NCBI RefSeq assembly: GCF_000002425.4
Contig: NC_037272.1
Location: 1,686,982 to 1,750,981 of the forward strand
DNA from: Physcomitrium patens
Taxonomy: Eukaryota > Streptophyta > Bryopsida > Funariales > Funariaceae
Length of the DNA stretch: 64,000 nt
Reading direction: 5' to 3'
The notes below the pieces were generated by a model. It did not search any database. It was not told where the DNA came from and saw only the letters and a list, made by a program, of their open reading frames with translations. Position numbers and translations under genes: made by a program. Shown in pieces: positions 1-13,600 of this stretch (its first letter is position 1; each line of letters opens with the position of its first letter).

Positions 1-372
1 TAAAAAAATCTATTTCAAAATTACCAATTTTTCAAAATTTGATAAAGATAGTGGATTATATTGTATTATTTCACATATCTTATATTTTATTATATTATTG
101 TAGCAAATCTATTAATTTTTATTAAATCACATACATAAAATATTTTTAAATATTAATAATTTTTATTATATGTGATTTTATAATGTATTATGATTTAAAA
201 ATAATTTTTTCATGAATTAAAATCATTTAATTTAATACTAATTTACATATATTTCAAATCAGATCTTAATAGTATAAAAACATTTGTATGTTTTGATAGT
301 CCATTGTTTTTAGTTGTTCTTATGTTAAAAAATTTAGTAATGATATAAATGACTTGTATATCAAGTTGTATC
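1..372. other. AT-rich flank of the copia element
   Basis: Very AT-rich, with no open frame of note. The last five bases, GTATC at 368-372, are repeated at 6035-6039 on the other side of the copia element, so they are the left copy of its target-site duplication. Confidence 0.7.
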
Positions 373-865
373 TATTAACAAAATAAGTACTTAGAAGACA
401 CAACACTTAGCATCAGCAAGGTTGCACACAAAGAGAGTATGGAGTAAGATATCTCTCACTTCCAACATCCATTACTTATAGGTGGTAGTTGATATCCTAA
501 AAGACAACGTCTATTCTTTGAATTTTACACACATGGCCCTAGGATCCTTTTGGCAACTCACGAGTGCCAAGACTATCCTATGTCCAATACTAATTACTCT
601 TACGTCTTACACACATGCTCTTAGGATCCTTTGGCATCTCAAGAACTACAAGGGTATCCTATGACACACACTAATGACTCATATTTAGTCTTTGGATATT
701 CTCTTGTTAATACTTTATCCTTTTGACTTTGACTCTTGGTCCATGACTTCATCCTATATCTATTGGATGTCCTTACTATATACCAAGCGTCAAACCTTTG
801 ACCACTAGCAACTTACCTAAGGTAATATCCTATACAAGGTAATATTTTCTACTTTTACTTTAACA
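373..865 (-). repeat. copia 3' LTR
   Basis: 493 bp, matching 5542-6034 end to end. On the minus strand it begins TGTTAAAG and ends GTTAATA, so the ends are TG...TA rather than the usual TG...CA. The left flank is the target duplication GTATC; the inner flank is the polypurine tract. Confidence 0.95.
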
Positions 866-875
866 CTCCCACTTT
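866..875 (-). other. copia polypurine tract
   Basis: Minus-strand AAAGTGGGAG lies directly against the 3' LTR. This is the usual position and composition of the plus-strand primer of an LTR retrotransposon. Confidence 0.75.
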
Positions 876-879
876 GCTA

Positions 880-2400
880 TTGGTCAAATGCCTTTTAAGC
901 CTAATGCCTTTGTCAACATGTGGTGTCTATCTTTTACTAATGCCTTTGTCAGCAAATCAACAAGCATGTCTTGTGTTGCAAAATACTTCATATCAATCAC
1001 TTCTATTTCAATCTTCTCTCTTAAAAAGTGATGTTGAATGTCAATGTGCTTGGTCCTTAAATGATGCTTTGGATTCTTTGCAAATGCAAGACATCCTTGA
1101 TTGTCACACTTCATTGGAGTTGCTTCCATTTGCACATCTCCAATGTCCTCCAAAAGTTGTCTTAACTATATTGCCTCCATTGCACCATGGCTTACTGTCA
1201 TGTACTCCGCCTCCATTGTTGACCTTATAATTGTTGGTTGTCTCTTGCAATTCCATGAAATTGCTCCCACTCCAACAAAGAATACATACCCTATTGTTGA
1301 CCTTCTATCATTTGCATCTCCAGTCCAATCCACATCACAATAACCATACAAACTAATGTTATCACCTCCAAGGCATAATTTGAAGTTCAAACTGCCTTTT
1401 AAGTACCTCATGATCTTTTTGATGGTTGTCCAATGGATTGGTCCAGCCTTTGACATGTGTTGATTCACAACACTCACCGCATATGTAAGATCCACCCTTG
1501 TGCCAACCATTGCATACATAAGTGAGCCTACTATTGCCTTGTATGGAATACCTTGTATTTGACCTTCAATTTCAGCAAACTCTTCATCCGTGAGCTTCAT
1601 CAACTTCAAGTTTGCCTCCAATGGTGTTCCAATAGGCTTACACTCCTCTATATTGAATCGTTTTAATACTTCATCAATGTACTTACTTTGGCTCATTGTA
1701 ATGGTCTTCTTAGCACGATCTCTTACAAACTCCACTCTTAAACAATAGTGAAGCTCTCCCAAATCACTCATTTCATACTCCTTTTCTAACTTTGCCTTCA
1801 ATCAATCCATCGTCTTCAATGTATTGATTAAGATGATCAAATCAACAACATAGAGGATGACAATCAATATGAACTCATTTCATTGCCTCACATATAAGGA
1901 ATGATCAGCCTCACTCCTTACAAATCATTCACTCACAAAAAATGTATCAACGCGTTGGTACCATGCCCTTGGTGATTGCTTTAGCCCATACAAGGATTCC
2001 TTCAACTTACATACAAGGTGTTGTTTTCCTTCTTCAACAAATCCTTGAAGTTGATCCATGTAGATGTCTTCTTTCAAACTTCCATTCAAGAAAGCCGTCT
2101 TCACATCCATTTGATGCATCTCCAAATCCATTGCTGCCCCAATTCCCACAATGGTTCTAATAGTGGTGAATTTGACCACTGGAGCAAATGTCTCATTGAA
2201 ATCTATACCAGCAACTTGTAAGTAGCCTTTGGCAACCAATCTAAATTTGTATCTCATAATATTGCCCATTGCATCCTTTTTGGTTCTAAACACCCACTTA
2301 CAACCAATTGAAGATCGATTTGGTGGAAGTTAAGTCAATTCCCATATTCCATTATCTATGAGTGATTTGTATTCTTCTTCCATAGCATTCTCCCACTTCA
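880..2400 (-). pseudogene. copia reverse transcriptase and RNase H remnants
   Basis: Minus-strand frames in this stretch carry the copia reverse transcriptase (for example LVAKGYLQVAGIDFNETFAP, then the MDVKTAFLNG block and LKQSPRAWY). The RNase H part follows (for example GYCDVDWTGDANDRRSTIGY and STMEAEYM). These are standard blocks of plant Ty1/copia polyproteins. The region is interrupted and not expected to give a working enzyme. The boundaries are approximate. Confidence 0.9.
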
Positions 2401-3850
2401 ACGCATCCGTGGACTTCATTGCATCATATAAGCTCAATGGATCAGCAAGAAGTGCAACATTGACATGTTCTTCATTTACTTGAAGAAAGATGTGGTCCTT
2501 CCACCATTCACCACGTGGTTTTCTTTCTCTCAAAGGATATCTCCTTGCATTTGAAGAAGACCCTTCTTCTTGCATTCCATCCTTCTTCTTCCTCAATGCT
2601 TGTCTTTTCTCACTCAAAGGTTCATAGTCTTCATCATCATCATAACCTACAATATCTTCATTGTCTTCATTGTTGGTTCTAGCAATTGAAGGCACACTAT
2701 GATTTACCTTCTTTGGCACTTGATCTTGACTTTTATTTCCTCCATCCTCATCGTCATCATCATCTTCTTCTTCTTTCTTTGCTGAACTTAAAGATGTGTC
2801 CACAAACACACCTTTACTCCAACTTGGACACTCTTCTAAGTGCTCCAAAAATTCTACATTACGACTTTTGATGATCTTCTTGGTTTCTAAACACATTAGT
2901 CTATATGCTTTGGTACTTTCACAATATCCAACAAATATACATTTTGTACCTTTTGCATCAAGTTTGGACCTCATACAATCTGGTACCTTTGCATAAGCAA
3001 TGCATCCAAAAATCTTCATGTGTGAAACATAAGGTTTCTTTCAACTCCAAGCTTCTTGTGGAGTCATTGATGTAATTGCACTTGTAGGGCACCTATTTCT
3101 TGTGTGCACCACATTTACCACAGCTTCCACCCAATATTCATGCCCAAGGTTTTGTGTATGAAGCATACTCCTTGCCATCTCCACAATGGTATGATTTGCT
3201 CTTTCAGCAACTCTATTTTGTTGTGGAGTGTAAGGAGTAGAGGTTTGTCTTGCAATACCTTAAATCTTCATGAAGTCATCAAAATGCTTTGACATGTATT
3301 CACCTCTATTCTCCGTTCTCAATACTTTGATCTTGCACTCACATTGTTTCTCTACAAGAGCCTTAAATTCCTTAAACTTTGAGAAACATTCACTCTTAGC
3401 TTTAATGATGTAAATCTACACTTCTCTTGAGAAATCATCAATGAATGTAACAAAGTACCTTGCTCCTCCAATTGATGGTGTCTTCATTGGTCCACAAACA
3501 TCTGAGTGCACAATCTCCAACAATTTTGTTGCACGTGTTGCAACTCCACTTGAAAATGAAGCCTTTTGTTGTTTGCCTTGTATACATCGTTCACAAGCAA
3601 GTGTCATGGCATTGTGGCTGAATTGACCAAGATCCAAGCCACTTACCATGGATTGGAGCTCCTTCATGCATTTGACATTCAAATGACCAAGTTGTTGATG
3701 CCAAATTTCAAACTTGTCTTGATCTTGTGGAAAATCAGCAAATGCCGCTACTTCAACTCCATTCACCTTTTTGCAATTGATGAAGTAGAGATTTCCATCT
3801 CTAAGGCCTTTGGAAACATGTTGGCGATCCAATGTCTTGACAAAACATCC
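2400..3850 (-). pseudogene. copia integrase remnants
   Basis: The minus strand shows the pre-integrase zinc-binding block (HQQLGHLN, then CERCIQGKQQKASF) and the start of the catalytic core (HSDVCGPMKTPSIGGARYFV and TFIDDFSR). An acidic linker then leads to the reverse transcriptase. These are textbook features of copia GAG-pre-integrase and rve domains. The region is interrupted. The boundaries are approximate. Confidence 0.9.
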
Positions 3851-3899
3851 ATTCATGTCAAATTGAACCTTACAACAATGTGATACAAGTTTGCTCACC

Positions 3900-5000
3900 G
3901 AAAGGAGGTTCTTCTTCATTTTTGGCACATGTAGGACTTCTTTCAATTTGATCTTCTTCATTTGGTCCTTCACAACAATCTCTACTACAATGGAGCCAAT
4001 TCCAATGGCTTGTACCATATCATTGTCTCCCAACCTTACTTTTGTTGCTGGAATTTCTTCATAAGTGTCAAATGAACACTTGTATGGTGTCATGTGCTTA
4101 GTAGCACCTGAATCTATAATCCTTTTTGACATGGGAGCCATGGAGGCTCCTTCCTTTGCCATGAAAGCATACTCATCTCCACCAAAACTATCACTAGCAT
4201 TATTTGCATTCTCCCTATCTCTTTTCTTGGCCTTGTAGTAATTTTTAGCAAAATGACCTGGTTTTCCATAAATATAGCAATTTCTCATATTGCTTTTTGA
4301 ATTATGACATTGGTGAGAATAGTTACCTTTGCCTTGTCTTGAAAATAGAGCCGAATCATCACTGACAAGCTCCTTTTCTTTCCTCTTGGTCACTTCATGG
4401 GCAAGTGTTGACGTGACATAGTTCATGGTAAGCTCCTTCATATTGATGGACTCCAATGCCACAATGAGGTAGTTGTAGGATTCGGGAAGGCTCATGAGCA
4501 ATGTCAACACAATGTCCTTATCATCAACTGGTTTGTCAACAACTGCTAGTTGATTAGCAAGTGTTTTTATCTTGTTAACATGAGCCATGAGGTCATCTCC
4601 TTCTTCCATCTTTACTGTCAAGTACTTCCTTCTTGTCCAAAGGATGTTGGCAAGGTTTCTACTCTCATAGATGTTGCAAAGAGTCTTTTATGCTTCCACT
4701 ACTCCATTGTAAGCTATAAAATGTGAAAAGTTGGCATCATCAAGGTTTGTTGCAATCATCCCAAAAGCCTTCCTTTCACGACATTTATACTCCTTCTTCA
4801 CTTTGATATCAGCATTGTCACTTGGAGGGTCTTTACTTTCATCGACAATGTCCCAAAGATCCAATGAAGCCAACAAAAGCTCTATTTTCTTCTTCCAATG
4901 GTAAAAGTTGTCACCCTTAAATTTTTCAATCACTCTCAAGCTCTCACCCTCACTTGAAGCCATATCTAAGGAAGGGATGTGTGAAAGAAAATCAAGAAAA
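3900..5000 (-). pseudogene. copia gag and protease remnants
   Basis: The gag part has a UBN2-like capsid stretch (LMSLPESYNYLIVALES) and a zinc knuckle (CYIYGKPGHFAKNYYKAKK; its fourth ligand position reads Y). The aspartic protease follows with IIDSGATKHMTPY. The order gag, protease, integrase fits copia. The region is interrupted. The boundaries are approximate. Confidence 0.88.
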
Positions 5001-5527
5001 CAAGATATAGAACTCTCAAAATCAACAAGAAGGTATTGCTGCATTAGAAACCCAGAATGCCCTCTTTGTAAGTAAACAAGTGATTTCACTCTTGTATCAC
5101 TCTCAACTTCACATATAAGACTTCTCACAAGTTTTACACTCTATCTAAACCTCTTGTATAAGCTTTGCCACTCTTCAATCACCCCTCTTTTCTCACAAAA
5201 TACTTCTAACCTCACAAAAAATACTTCTTGTGAAAATAGAACAATCTCTTAAGAAGTTAAGTACATGAAACCACAAAGTTAGAACATCAATGATAAGTTT
5301 CAGCAAAGAAATATAACACTAGAGTTCTAAAACATCATTATATTGATTCTAACATCAACAAAGACTATGAGTGCACTTAACAATAAATAAGAGCAAAATT
5401 TCATCAACAACTAGATATATAAGAAGGATTAGAAGATAACAAACTCAAACTTCAGCAATAACCATAAGATCTACTCCTTACAATAAGAAAGAGTTCAAAG
5501 TACTTCAAAACTCACAAGTAAAGGTGA

Positions 5528-5541
5528 GTGGGCTCATAACC
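5528..5541 (-). other. copia primer-binding site, initiator tRNA-Met anticodon arm
   Basis: Directly inside the 5' LTR the minus strand reads GGTTATGAGCCCAC. Its complement, GTGGGCTCATAACC, matches the anticodon stem-loop of plant initiator tRNA-Met (anticodon CAT) as I recall it. Most plant copia elements instead pair with the tRNA 3' end (TGGTATCAGAGC). Drosophila copia is the known precedent for priming from the anticodon arm of a cleaved initiator tRNA. Confidence 0.75.
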
Positions 5542-6034
5542 TATTAACAAAATAAGTACTTAGAAGATACAACACTTAGCATCAGTAAGGTTGCACACAA
5601 AGAGAGTATGGAGTAAGATATCTCTCACTTCCAACACCCATTACTTATAGGTGGTAGTTGATGTCCTAAAAGACAACGTCCACTCTTTGACTTTTACACA
5701 CATGGCCCTAGGATCCTTTTGGCATCTCACGAGTCGCAAGACTATCTTATGTCCAATACTAATTACTCTTACGTCTTACACACATGCTCTTAGGATCCTT
5801 TGGCATCTCACGAACTACGAGGGTATCCTATGACACACACTAATGACTCATACTTAATCTTTGGATATTCCTTTGTTAATATTTTATCCTTTTGACTTTG
5901 ACTCTTGGTCCATGACTTCGTCCTATATCCATTGGATGCCCTTACCATATACCAAGAGTTAAACCTTTGACCATTAGTAACTTACCTAAGGTAATATCTT
6001 ATATAAGGTAATATTTTCTACTTTTACTTTAACA
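5542..6034 (-). repeat. copia 5' LTR
   Basis: 493 bp, about 94% identical to 373-865 by hand count. It is followed by the second copy of the duplication GTATC at 6035-6039. On the minus strand it starts TGTTAAAG. Confidence 0.95.
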
Positions 6035-6039
6035 GTATC

Positions 6040-7042
6040 TCTAGTATTTGATTTAAGAATATGTTTTTATAAGTCTTTGTTAATTAAGTGCAACAAACAT
6101 TTCGATATGAAATCACACATTTACAAAGAAGTATGTAAAACCATGTGTATGATACTTGAATCTTGTAAACAAACATGTAGATTTGTAATTTTTTCAAGCT
6201 TTTATACGGATTTTTTTTTAAAAAAAATAAAAAAAATCCCTAGAATACTCTACTTGTTTATTAAATAAAATACAAAATATATTGCAAGGATAACATCTCT
6301 GTTCCAACAATATGTAAAGCCATCTTTAATTTCTTTCCATACTTTTACAAGGGTAGTTGTAAACAATTAATTAATTTATTGCACCACATCTATACCACAT
6401 AGAATATATAGAAGACATAATTGCAACATGATATTTCTAGTTCTATATTTGTATATTATATTTCTGCCTAAAGAATACACTATTTAATATTATATTACTC
6501 TGCATAGATTCAATAACTTTGAAACAATTAATAAAATCCCAAAGAAATACTAGAATATTCTTATAATATTAGGATCTTTTTTACACTTATAAATAAAAGA
6601 GTTGAAATATTTTATAATTTAGAAATATATTAAATATTACTACACTGTAATAAAGATATCCTTTAAAATTCCTTTGTAACACTACATTGACTAGAAATTT
6701 ATTTGGTATTATTTAAAATTTTAATAGCATTATTTGATTTTTAGTGGCCAAATAACAAAATGATAAATAGAAATTATTCACTAAAAAGATTTAAATATAT
6801 TTTAGCTGCAAATATACTTATATGTTTAGAAGAGCATTTGATAACAATATTAGAAATTAATAAATTATTATTCTTATATTCATGTAAAATTTCATAGTTT
6901 TTTTAATGAATTATTAGCTTTTATTCTAAAATAAATAATTTATTTATTATTTTTATTTTAATTTGAATATAATTTTATAAATTTTTATATATATAGATTA
7001 AATATTTATATGATTTCTTCTTAATTGCTTTCTTTAAAATAA

Positions 7043-7080
<38 letters not shown>

Positions 7081-8300
7081 AGAAAATATAAACTTAATTT
7101 AATGAATTCATAAAATATTATAACCTTGATTTCACAATTTAAAGCATTTTTTCTTGTTTTTATCAAATCATATCTAATTGTGTTTAAAATTTATTCCTTA
7201 TCTTTACACAAAAGAACCATATAATTTTACAATTAAGTTAAAAATCATATTTTTTTCTAAAATATTATTAGATTCTTTATATTATTAAATTTTATTTATA
7301 ATATTTTTGCTATTGGAACTTTAAGATATAGTTCGAAATTCTCAATTGAGTATAGCAAAGTTAGTTTAATTTTAAAAAGAATGGTTTCTTCAGTGTTAAT
7401 TTCAATGTTTGTTTGTTTGTTTTCCTTTTCTTTTTCAATGAGTACATCTTGTTCTTATTCTTTTTTACAATACAATTTACACAGTAAAATTTAATTTAAT
7501 TTTAAAAAAATTATCTAAAATTAAATCTAATAAATAATTTCAATCTTTATTATTTGTTCTTTAAAAATGGTGTTATAATATTAAAAAATTAAGAAAAAAC
7601 AACACCACGATCTGTGTTTGACAATAATTGATGATGTGCCACTTTTGCTTTGTCTTCTTCAATACCAAGATCCACAAAGCCTTTTCTAAACTTTTATTTA
7701 CTTCTAGGAAATCCAATCTGAACTCTAAATTCTCTCAACTTAGACTTTCTACTTAAAGCTCAATGTGCATGTATGTATGTGGATTATGTAAAATACCACA
7801 AGTCTAGTGCATTAGATAAATACCTCAGAGTGGCGTATCATCCATAGAGGTGTTGCCTAATCCATTGCTTGCTTAGTGCCCCAAGGCATTGGAATGGCAA
7901 CATGCTAGGAAATACTGTGTTTTGTACTAAATATATATTATTTAATTTTTATGCACATCTTTCACGTATAGAAGTCAGTACGGTTGGTATAGATCCTCCC
8001 TAGTCCTACTAAGTCTGCATATAAAATGCAGTTGGCAACAAGGATGTATTTATACATACATATATATCCAAAGTAAATGTTTTGGCTTCCCCTTTCTCTT
8101 TCCATGGCCCTTGTGGTTCCTTGGAATTCTCCTCTCCCTTGACCTATGGATTTCAAAGTGAAATCAATGGGCAATCTTACAAATAAATGAAACATAAAAA
8201 AATAAAAAAAAATAAAACATACTAATCATCCCCTCCAAGGTACCAATATGGGGATAGGTTTGCCATGGCCCTTTACAAATGCAACACTACTAAGTAACCT
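6040..8300. other. AT-rich intergenic DNA
   Basis: No convincing gene. A long (AT)n tract lies at about 7024-7076. Small open frames here are chance products of low-complexity sequence. From about 7600 the composition becomes slightly less AT-rich toward the next patch. Confidence 0.6.
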
Positions 8301-9560
8301 TCCTTTTTGTGTACTTTGTACTTTTTACTTTTGATTGTGTTTTCTCTGAGTGGTAGTGCGACCCAAGTTGAAAAGGGGGGGGGGTAGTGAGGAAGAGGTG
8401 ACTTACTTCTACTCGCTTTCTACTACTCACTTTCTACTACTGCTGACAAAGCCACTCCACCAGCAAACTCTGGATCTCAGTATCCAGTCTCAATCTATCT
8501 CTCTCAAGGGAAAAGAAAAATCAAGGAGGGGCTGCCCAGCTCAGTAAGGCAAGGCAAACCAGGGCATGTCATGTGAGCCCCATGAAGCAGAAGAAGAAGA
8601 AGCACAAACAACAACAACAACAACAAAGCTTTGCTTGTGTGTGTGTGTTCAAGTGGGAGTGAGAGAGTACCAACAACATGGGGAACACACCATTTTGGGG
8701 GGAACATAACATTTCCTCACTCACATGCACAGAGAGGTGAGAGACTGAGGACTGTTCCCAACAACATCAACAACCCTAAATAAAACCCTATTTAGCCTGC
8801 CCATTCTTCTCAACATGACTTGTTTGTTCTTTTTTAGGGTTTTGACGCCTTCAGGGTTTCACAGTTTTAAGCCTTCTTCTGCTTCTTCTTCTTTGTTGTC
8901 TTATTCTACTTTTCAAATACATCTCAAACCAAGCAAGAGCAATGTCATTACATATTCACTTCAATTTTGGTATATTGTTCCCTTACAGGTAGAAACAAAA
9001 CAGCCCCAACTTCACCATCTTTGCTGTATTGTATTGTTTTGGTTTTTGTGATTATTTTTATTTTATTTTGTTGAAGAGATTTTCCCTTGGGTTATGCTTT
9101 CCATGAGATTGTCCATCATGTCCTTGGAAGCAGCGCAGGCAATCCATGGAGCAAATCTTGGTCTTGCTGTGCCCTGTCGCAACCCCTTTTCACAGAACAG
9201 TGCTGCCTTGTGATCCTTGTTGCTGTTGTTGTTGTTATTGCAGCCCCCGGGGCAGTGCTAATGAATGTACCCCACCATTGGCAAACACAAATGAAACACA
9301 GGGAGAGCTGAGATGTGAAAGCAGGTTTTGTAGGGTACTGCTCGGAGGAAGAACCCATGTAAGCAAGCATCTTGACAGAGGGGGCCTCACTTGCCCATTT
9401 AATGCCGCATTTGGAGGCACCATTCCAAGGCTTTGTGTTGCATTACTTGTGTTGTAGCATTTGATCATCACCATTTGTGTGTACAGCTTATGTCCAGCCC
9501 AACACAAGGATACCATTTTCAGATGGGTGGGGTTATAAGATTGGACAGATTTTTGTGGAT
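8300..9560 (+). other. Transcript-like patch, product unknown
   Basis: A clearly less AT-rich stretch with pyrimidine-rich leaders, CAA and GAA runs and GT repeats, as in plant 5' leaders. AACCCTAA (8772-8779) and AAACCCTA (8783-8790) resemble the telo-box of plant promoters. Open frames are short, low in complexity and match no family I recognise (one ATG frame runs 8815-9051). It may be a first exon, a long non-coding RNA or a promoter. The strand is a guess from the leader-like composition. Confidence 0.3.
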
Positions 9561-12306
9561 GCAAAATCAAATTATTAATTGTATTTTTTCTTTCATTCAT
9601 ACTCCAAATCAGTATTGGAATATGAACATCATAAAAGCAAAAATATAATAATAAAAAAAGAGATAAAGTTCCATTTGATTGGATGATTTGTATTTTATTT
9701 AAATATTTTAATCTTCAATTATGATTGCTAATTTTTATACCTTCAACCAATAATGTTATGCTTTAGCATGTCAAATAGTAAAACTCAAAAGAAACATTTA
9801 TCGACAGATAAGAATTGACAAAAATAAACAACTACAAATTTTTAAGAATTATATATAAGAAAAAAATGTCAAACAAACTAATTTGTAGATGAAACCAACT
9901 TAAAAAATAATTGTTATGTTGCAACTAAAAATTAATTTTCTATTTATTATAACAGATATATGAATACTAAAATGTTTTGTGACAGTTTTACCTTTATAGT
10001 TTATGTGCATTTCAAAAGAGAAATATTAACAAACACATACTTTTACAGTTTAAAATTTATGATTTTTTTCCTGAATAAAAGTTAATAAAATGTAGTCATA
10101 CACCACCTTTTAGCATAATCTTTATATTATGTCACAATTGAAAGAACTTTAATTAGAATAGGAAACTAATACATTTTATCTGTATGGTAAGAAATGCAAG
10201 AGTAAATAACTGAAATTTATGTGTAGAATATCAAGCTAGTGATAAAACATTGAAATTAAAGATGACAGGTGTATTTTTATTTCAATGACATCTAAGTAAA
10301 AACATCATTTGAAACAACTAAACTATAGACTAGTAGTGCTTTAGTAAATGAAAAAACATTCAGATCAATATGTGTGATTTTGGTACATGAAAACTGAAGG
10401 TTTATTCTTACTAGTTTTTAGAGATATTGAAGCAAGAGTTGAAAAAAAATCAAATCAATTTATTTTTAATGTATTGTAAAAAAGCATGTACCAGAAAAAA
10501 ATGGTTTTAAAATTTTTAAAATAAAAGAAAAAAAAATTCCACATAAATTTGTATGTGATCTGATACTCTTTTAATCCACAGTATTATATATAGTATATTT
10601 TGAAATAAATTTAGAAACAATTATGTGTAAATATATTTAGCATTAAGAATATGTAAATAGGTTGCAAACAAACAAACAAACAAAAAAACAAACAAAAAAT
10701 AAAATCAAGTTATAAATTTAATGAAAGAGCCTTATTTTCCCTTTATTTGATATTATTACTTGACACAAAAGGGGATTTATCCTACACATTGATGCGATAA
10801 AATAAATATAAAAATATTTTTTAGTTCCCATCATCCATGCAAAGTAGAGTTATGAGTACTTTGTGATAAAATTGCTATTATTTTTTTTAATTATATACTT
10901 TTGTGTATTATCGAGCAACATCGTGGTATTTTAAGATTCTATGAAACAACTTTATGCAATTTATAGACAATTTTACTCCAAATTTTGGAGTTGAAATTCT
11001 ATTTTTTTATTTTGATTAAATATATAAATATAATTTGATAGCCATTGTTCTTATGCAGTTGGTTTGGCATGCTTCATTTTGTATTAAAAAAATTATTGGA
11101 TGTTTGCATGTCATGATTATAAGGCACTTACAAATCATTTAATATTGCGAGCTTTGGTGGCATCTTCTAGATTAATTGTACTAAGACTACCTTTAGCACA
11201 CACCTTACAACATGTAGACCAAGCTTTATACATGTTAAAAAAAAAGTTATTCCATAAAAAAAAAAAGTTCGAACATGGTTTTCATTTTGCATAAAATCTT
11301 TAAAGAAACAATCCATTTATTAAAAAAAATAGAAGAATCATAAAAGAATGCTATTTTCTACAAAAAAACCTAACCGCTACATTAATTTTAGTGGAATATC
11401 AATAATCTTACTTGTGTGCCATTCTATCAATCAAAAAAATTATTTATGTCTTGTGCATATTAAGATAAGCCAAAAGCAAGTGCTTAATAGCTTACTGAGA
11501 TTGTTGAAAGAGGTGTAAGTCTGTCTAAAATTATTAATCAAAGATAATCTTCTTCTTTTTTTGAATTGTTGTAGAGAACTAATTTGGAAAATTTAATTTT
11601 TGAATTTGTAGCCGAATAATATTCTTTAATGATTTTATGTCAAGGTTTTCACGTTATTCTCTTTTTACTTTATGGTGATGATAGAGCTTTCTCCATATTA
11701 GCATATGACTTGCTGATCTAGTTTTCTAATGTACATTGATACCAGAGAGCTTATGTTCTTTGACTACATTGTCATGTTGTAAGACAACTATTTGATGAAA
11801 GAAAAAAGAAATTGTTATATTATAAAAGAGCTCATAATATCAAATTGTTTTAGAAACATAGATAAAAGTTCAGAAGGTTATAAAATAATCCAATGTTGAT
11901 ATTGTCTTTTGATAAAAAAAAATAAAAATAAAAATGGTTTCTACTAACTTTGAAGGACCATAAAAAAGTCATAAAAAAATTAGTTTACTAAAAATAACAT
12001 CATAGACATCTTAAGTTAGAAGTAAAGAGTACTTTTGAAAAAAAATACTTATAAAAACCTCAGATTGATACTCAAAGAAGAACGGATAGAAATTTCCAAG
12101 AGACTTATTTATAGGTCTTAGAAATACTGATTTTCAAAACAAGAGGATTGATTAGAAGATTTAGCTTTAATTTTATTTTTTATTTTTTTATTTTTTATAC
12201 ATATAATCAGTGTATTTTTTTCAATTTTTTAAAAAATAGCAATATGGTCTAGATGATTCATTTTGATTAGTATGAATTGAAGTCTCTTTTATACAGCCTT
12301 TGTATC

Positions 12307-12342
<36 letters not shown>

Positions 12343-13600
12343 TTATGGAGTTTAGTAAGTTAATTTATTGCCAATTATTCAATGTAGTGTTGTCTTTTAA
12401 ATTAATGAGAGAGAGATATGATTATTAAGAATGCTTTTTATAGGAAACAACAATGGAAGAGAAAATAACTAGTAAATTAATATAGATGATGACACTACTT
12501 CTTAAATTATATAAATATATAAATATAATCTTATTATATATTTAATAGATTATAGAAAGAAAAAAAAGAATAAGATAAATGAGTAACATAAAAATGAAAG
12601 TGCTACATAGTACAATGGTAATCCTTAATAAACACATCAAGTTGTTTCATCTGTTGTATTCAATCTTTACATGTTTTGGAATTAAAACCGATCTTTATAT
12701 TGTCTATTTTTATTTTTATTTTTAATAAAAATAATAATTTACCTTTTTTTCTTAATTTATTTATTTTTTAAATTCCAAATGTGCATAAGTCTGAATGCAT
12801 TGCAGATATATTTGAAAAATATCTGATAGCACTGTGTGATGCTTGAGGATTTATTAATGTATTTGTCCAAGCATTTGTCCAAGTTTGAAGGTATCAAAAT
12901 TATTAAACAACTTCTCATATACCATGCAATAAGTTAAGCTTTATAAATAATTTTGATTACATCGATATAAAGATTAAATGATAAATTTGTAATTTTAAGT
13001 TCCTTTGAGAGTCAAATAAAGTCAAAATCAGAATAATGTGGTGAAACAGTTTTTCAATAAACTATCATTTACACAACAAATCATTTAGAATCACAGTGTC
13101 CAGAAACATTCAAACTATGAAAGTGCTGCAATAATCCAAAATCAGTCAAGAACCCAACAAAAAAAAAAAAAAAAAAAAAAAAAAAACAGCACTTTATCTT
13201 TACTTTTCCATCCATAAACTGTCTAAGAAACTCACAGTTACCATCTAATTAAACTCGGTCCTCAAAACCCATGCTCACATACAAAATCATATATATATAT
13301 GTATGTATATGTGTGTGTGTGTGTGTATCATTTTGTACTGAAACATTCCTGGTACTTTGGTCTTCATTATAATTAGCTCATGTATGTTATGTGCTGGAAT
13401 GAAATAAATTTCACCAAGCCACCCAATTTCAAACAATGACAGATCATAATAATAAAAAAAAGGCTGGCAATATTTCACTTGTCCTTCTGTTAGAATGAAC
13501 ATTAATATCCTTACATCATATTATGGATTACAACTTTAATTATAACCAAAATATAGGTATCACTACTGACTTTGAGGACCCACAAATATACTCAAGCTGA
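9560..13600. other. AT-rich intergenic DNA
   Basis: No gene seen. It holds an (AT)n tract near 12308-12340, a run of 28 A at 13159-13186, and a (TG)n/(TA)n patch near 13290-13328. The poly-A run has no recognisable retroposed sequence next to it. Confidence 0.6.
13159..13186. repeat. Poly-A tract
   Basis: A run of 28 A residues. No target duplication or LINE/SINE body is recognisable beside it. Confidence 0.9.

Larger units (their letters stand above)
373..6034 (-). mobile_element. Ty1/copia LTR retrotransposon, broken
   Basis: A complete-length but broken copia element on the minus strand. Two direct repeats of 493 bp end it, flanked by the 5-bp duplication GTATC. Read on the minus strand, the order is LTR, primer site, gag with a CCHC knuckle, protease (DSGAT), integrase, reverse transcriptase, RNase H, polypurine tract, LTR. 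Integrase before reverse transcriptase defines copia rather than gypsy. The frame is interrupted about half a dozen times, so it is a fossil. By my hand count the LTRs differ at about 28 of 493 positions (about 94% identity). That suggests a few million years at commonly used angiosperm rates and more if the host evolves slowly. Confidence 0.96.

Noticed and set aside
884-1343. Plus-strand open frames inside the copia element (for example 874-1230)
   Set aside because: They are antisense shadows of the copia RNase H region on the minus strand.
13159-13186. Poly-A run as the tail of a retroposed gene
   Set aside because: No coding or SINE-like body and no flanking duplication next to it.
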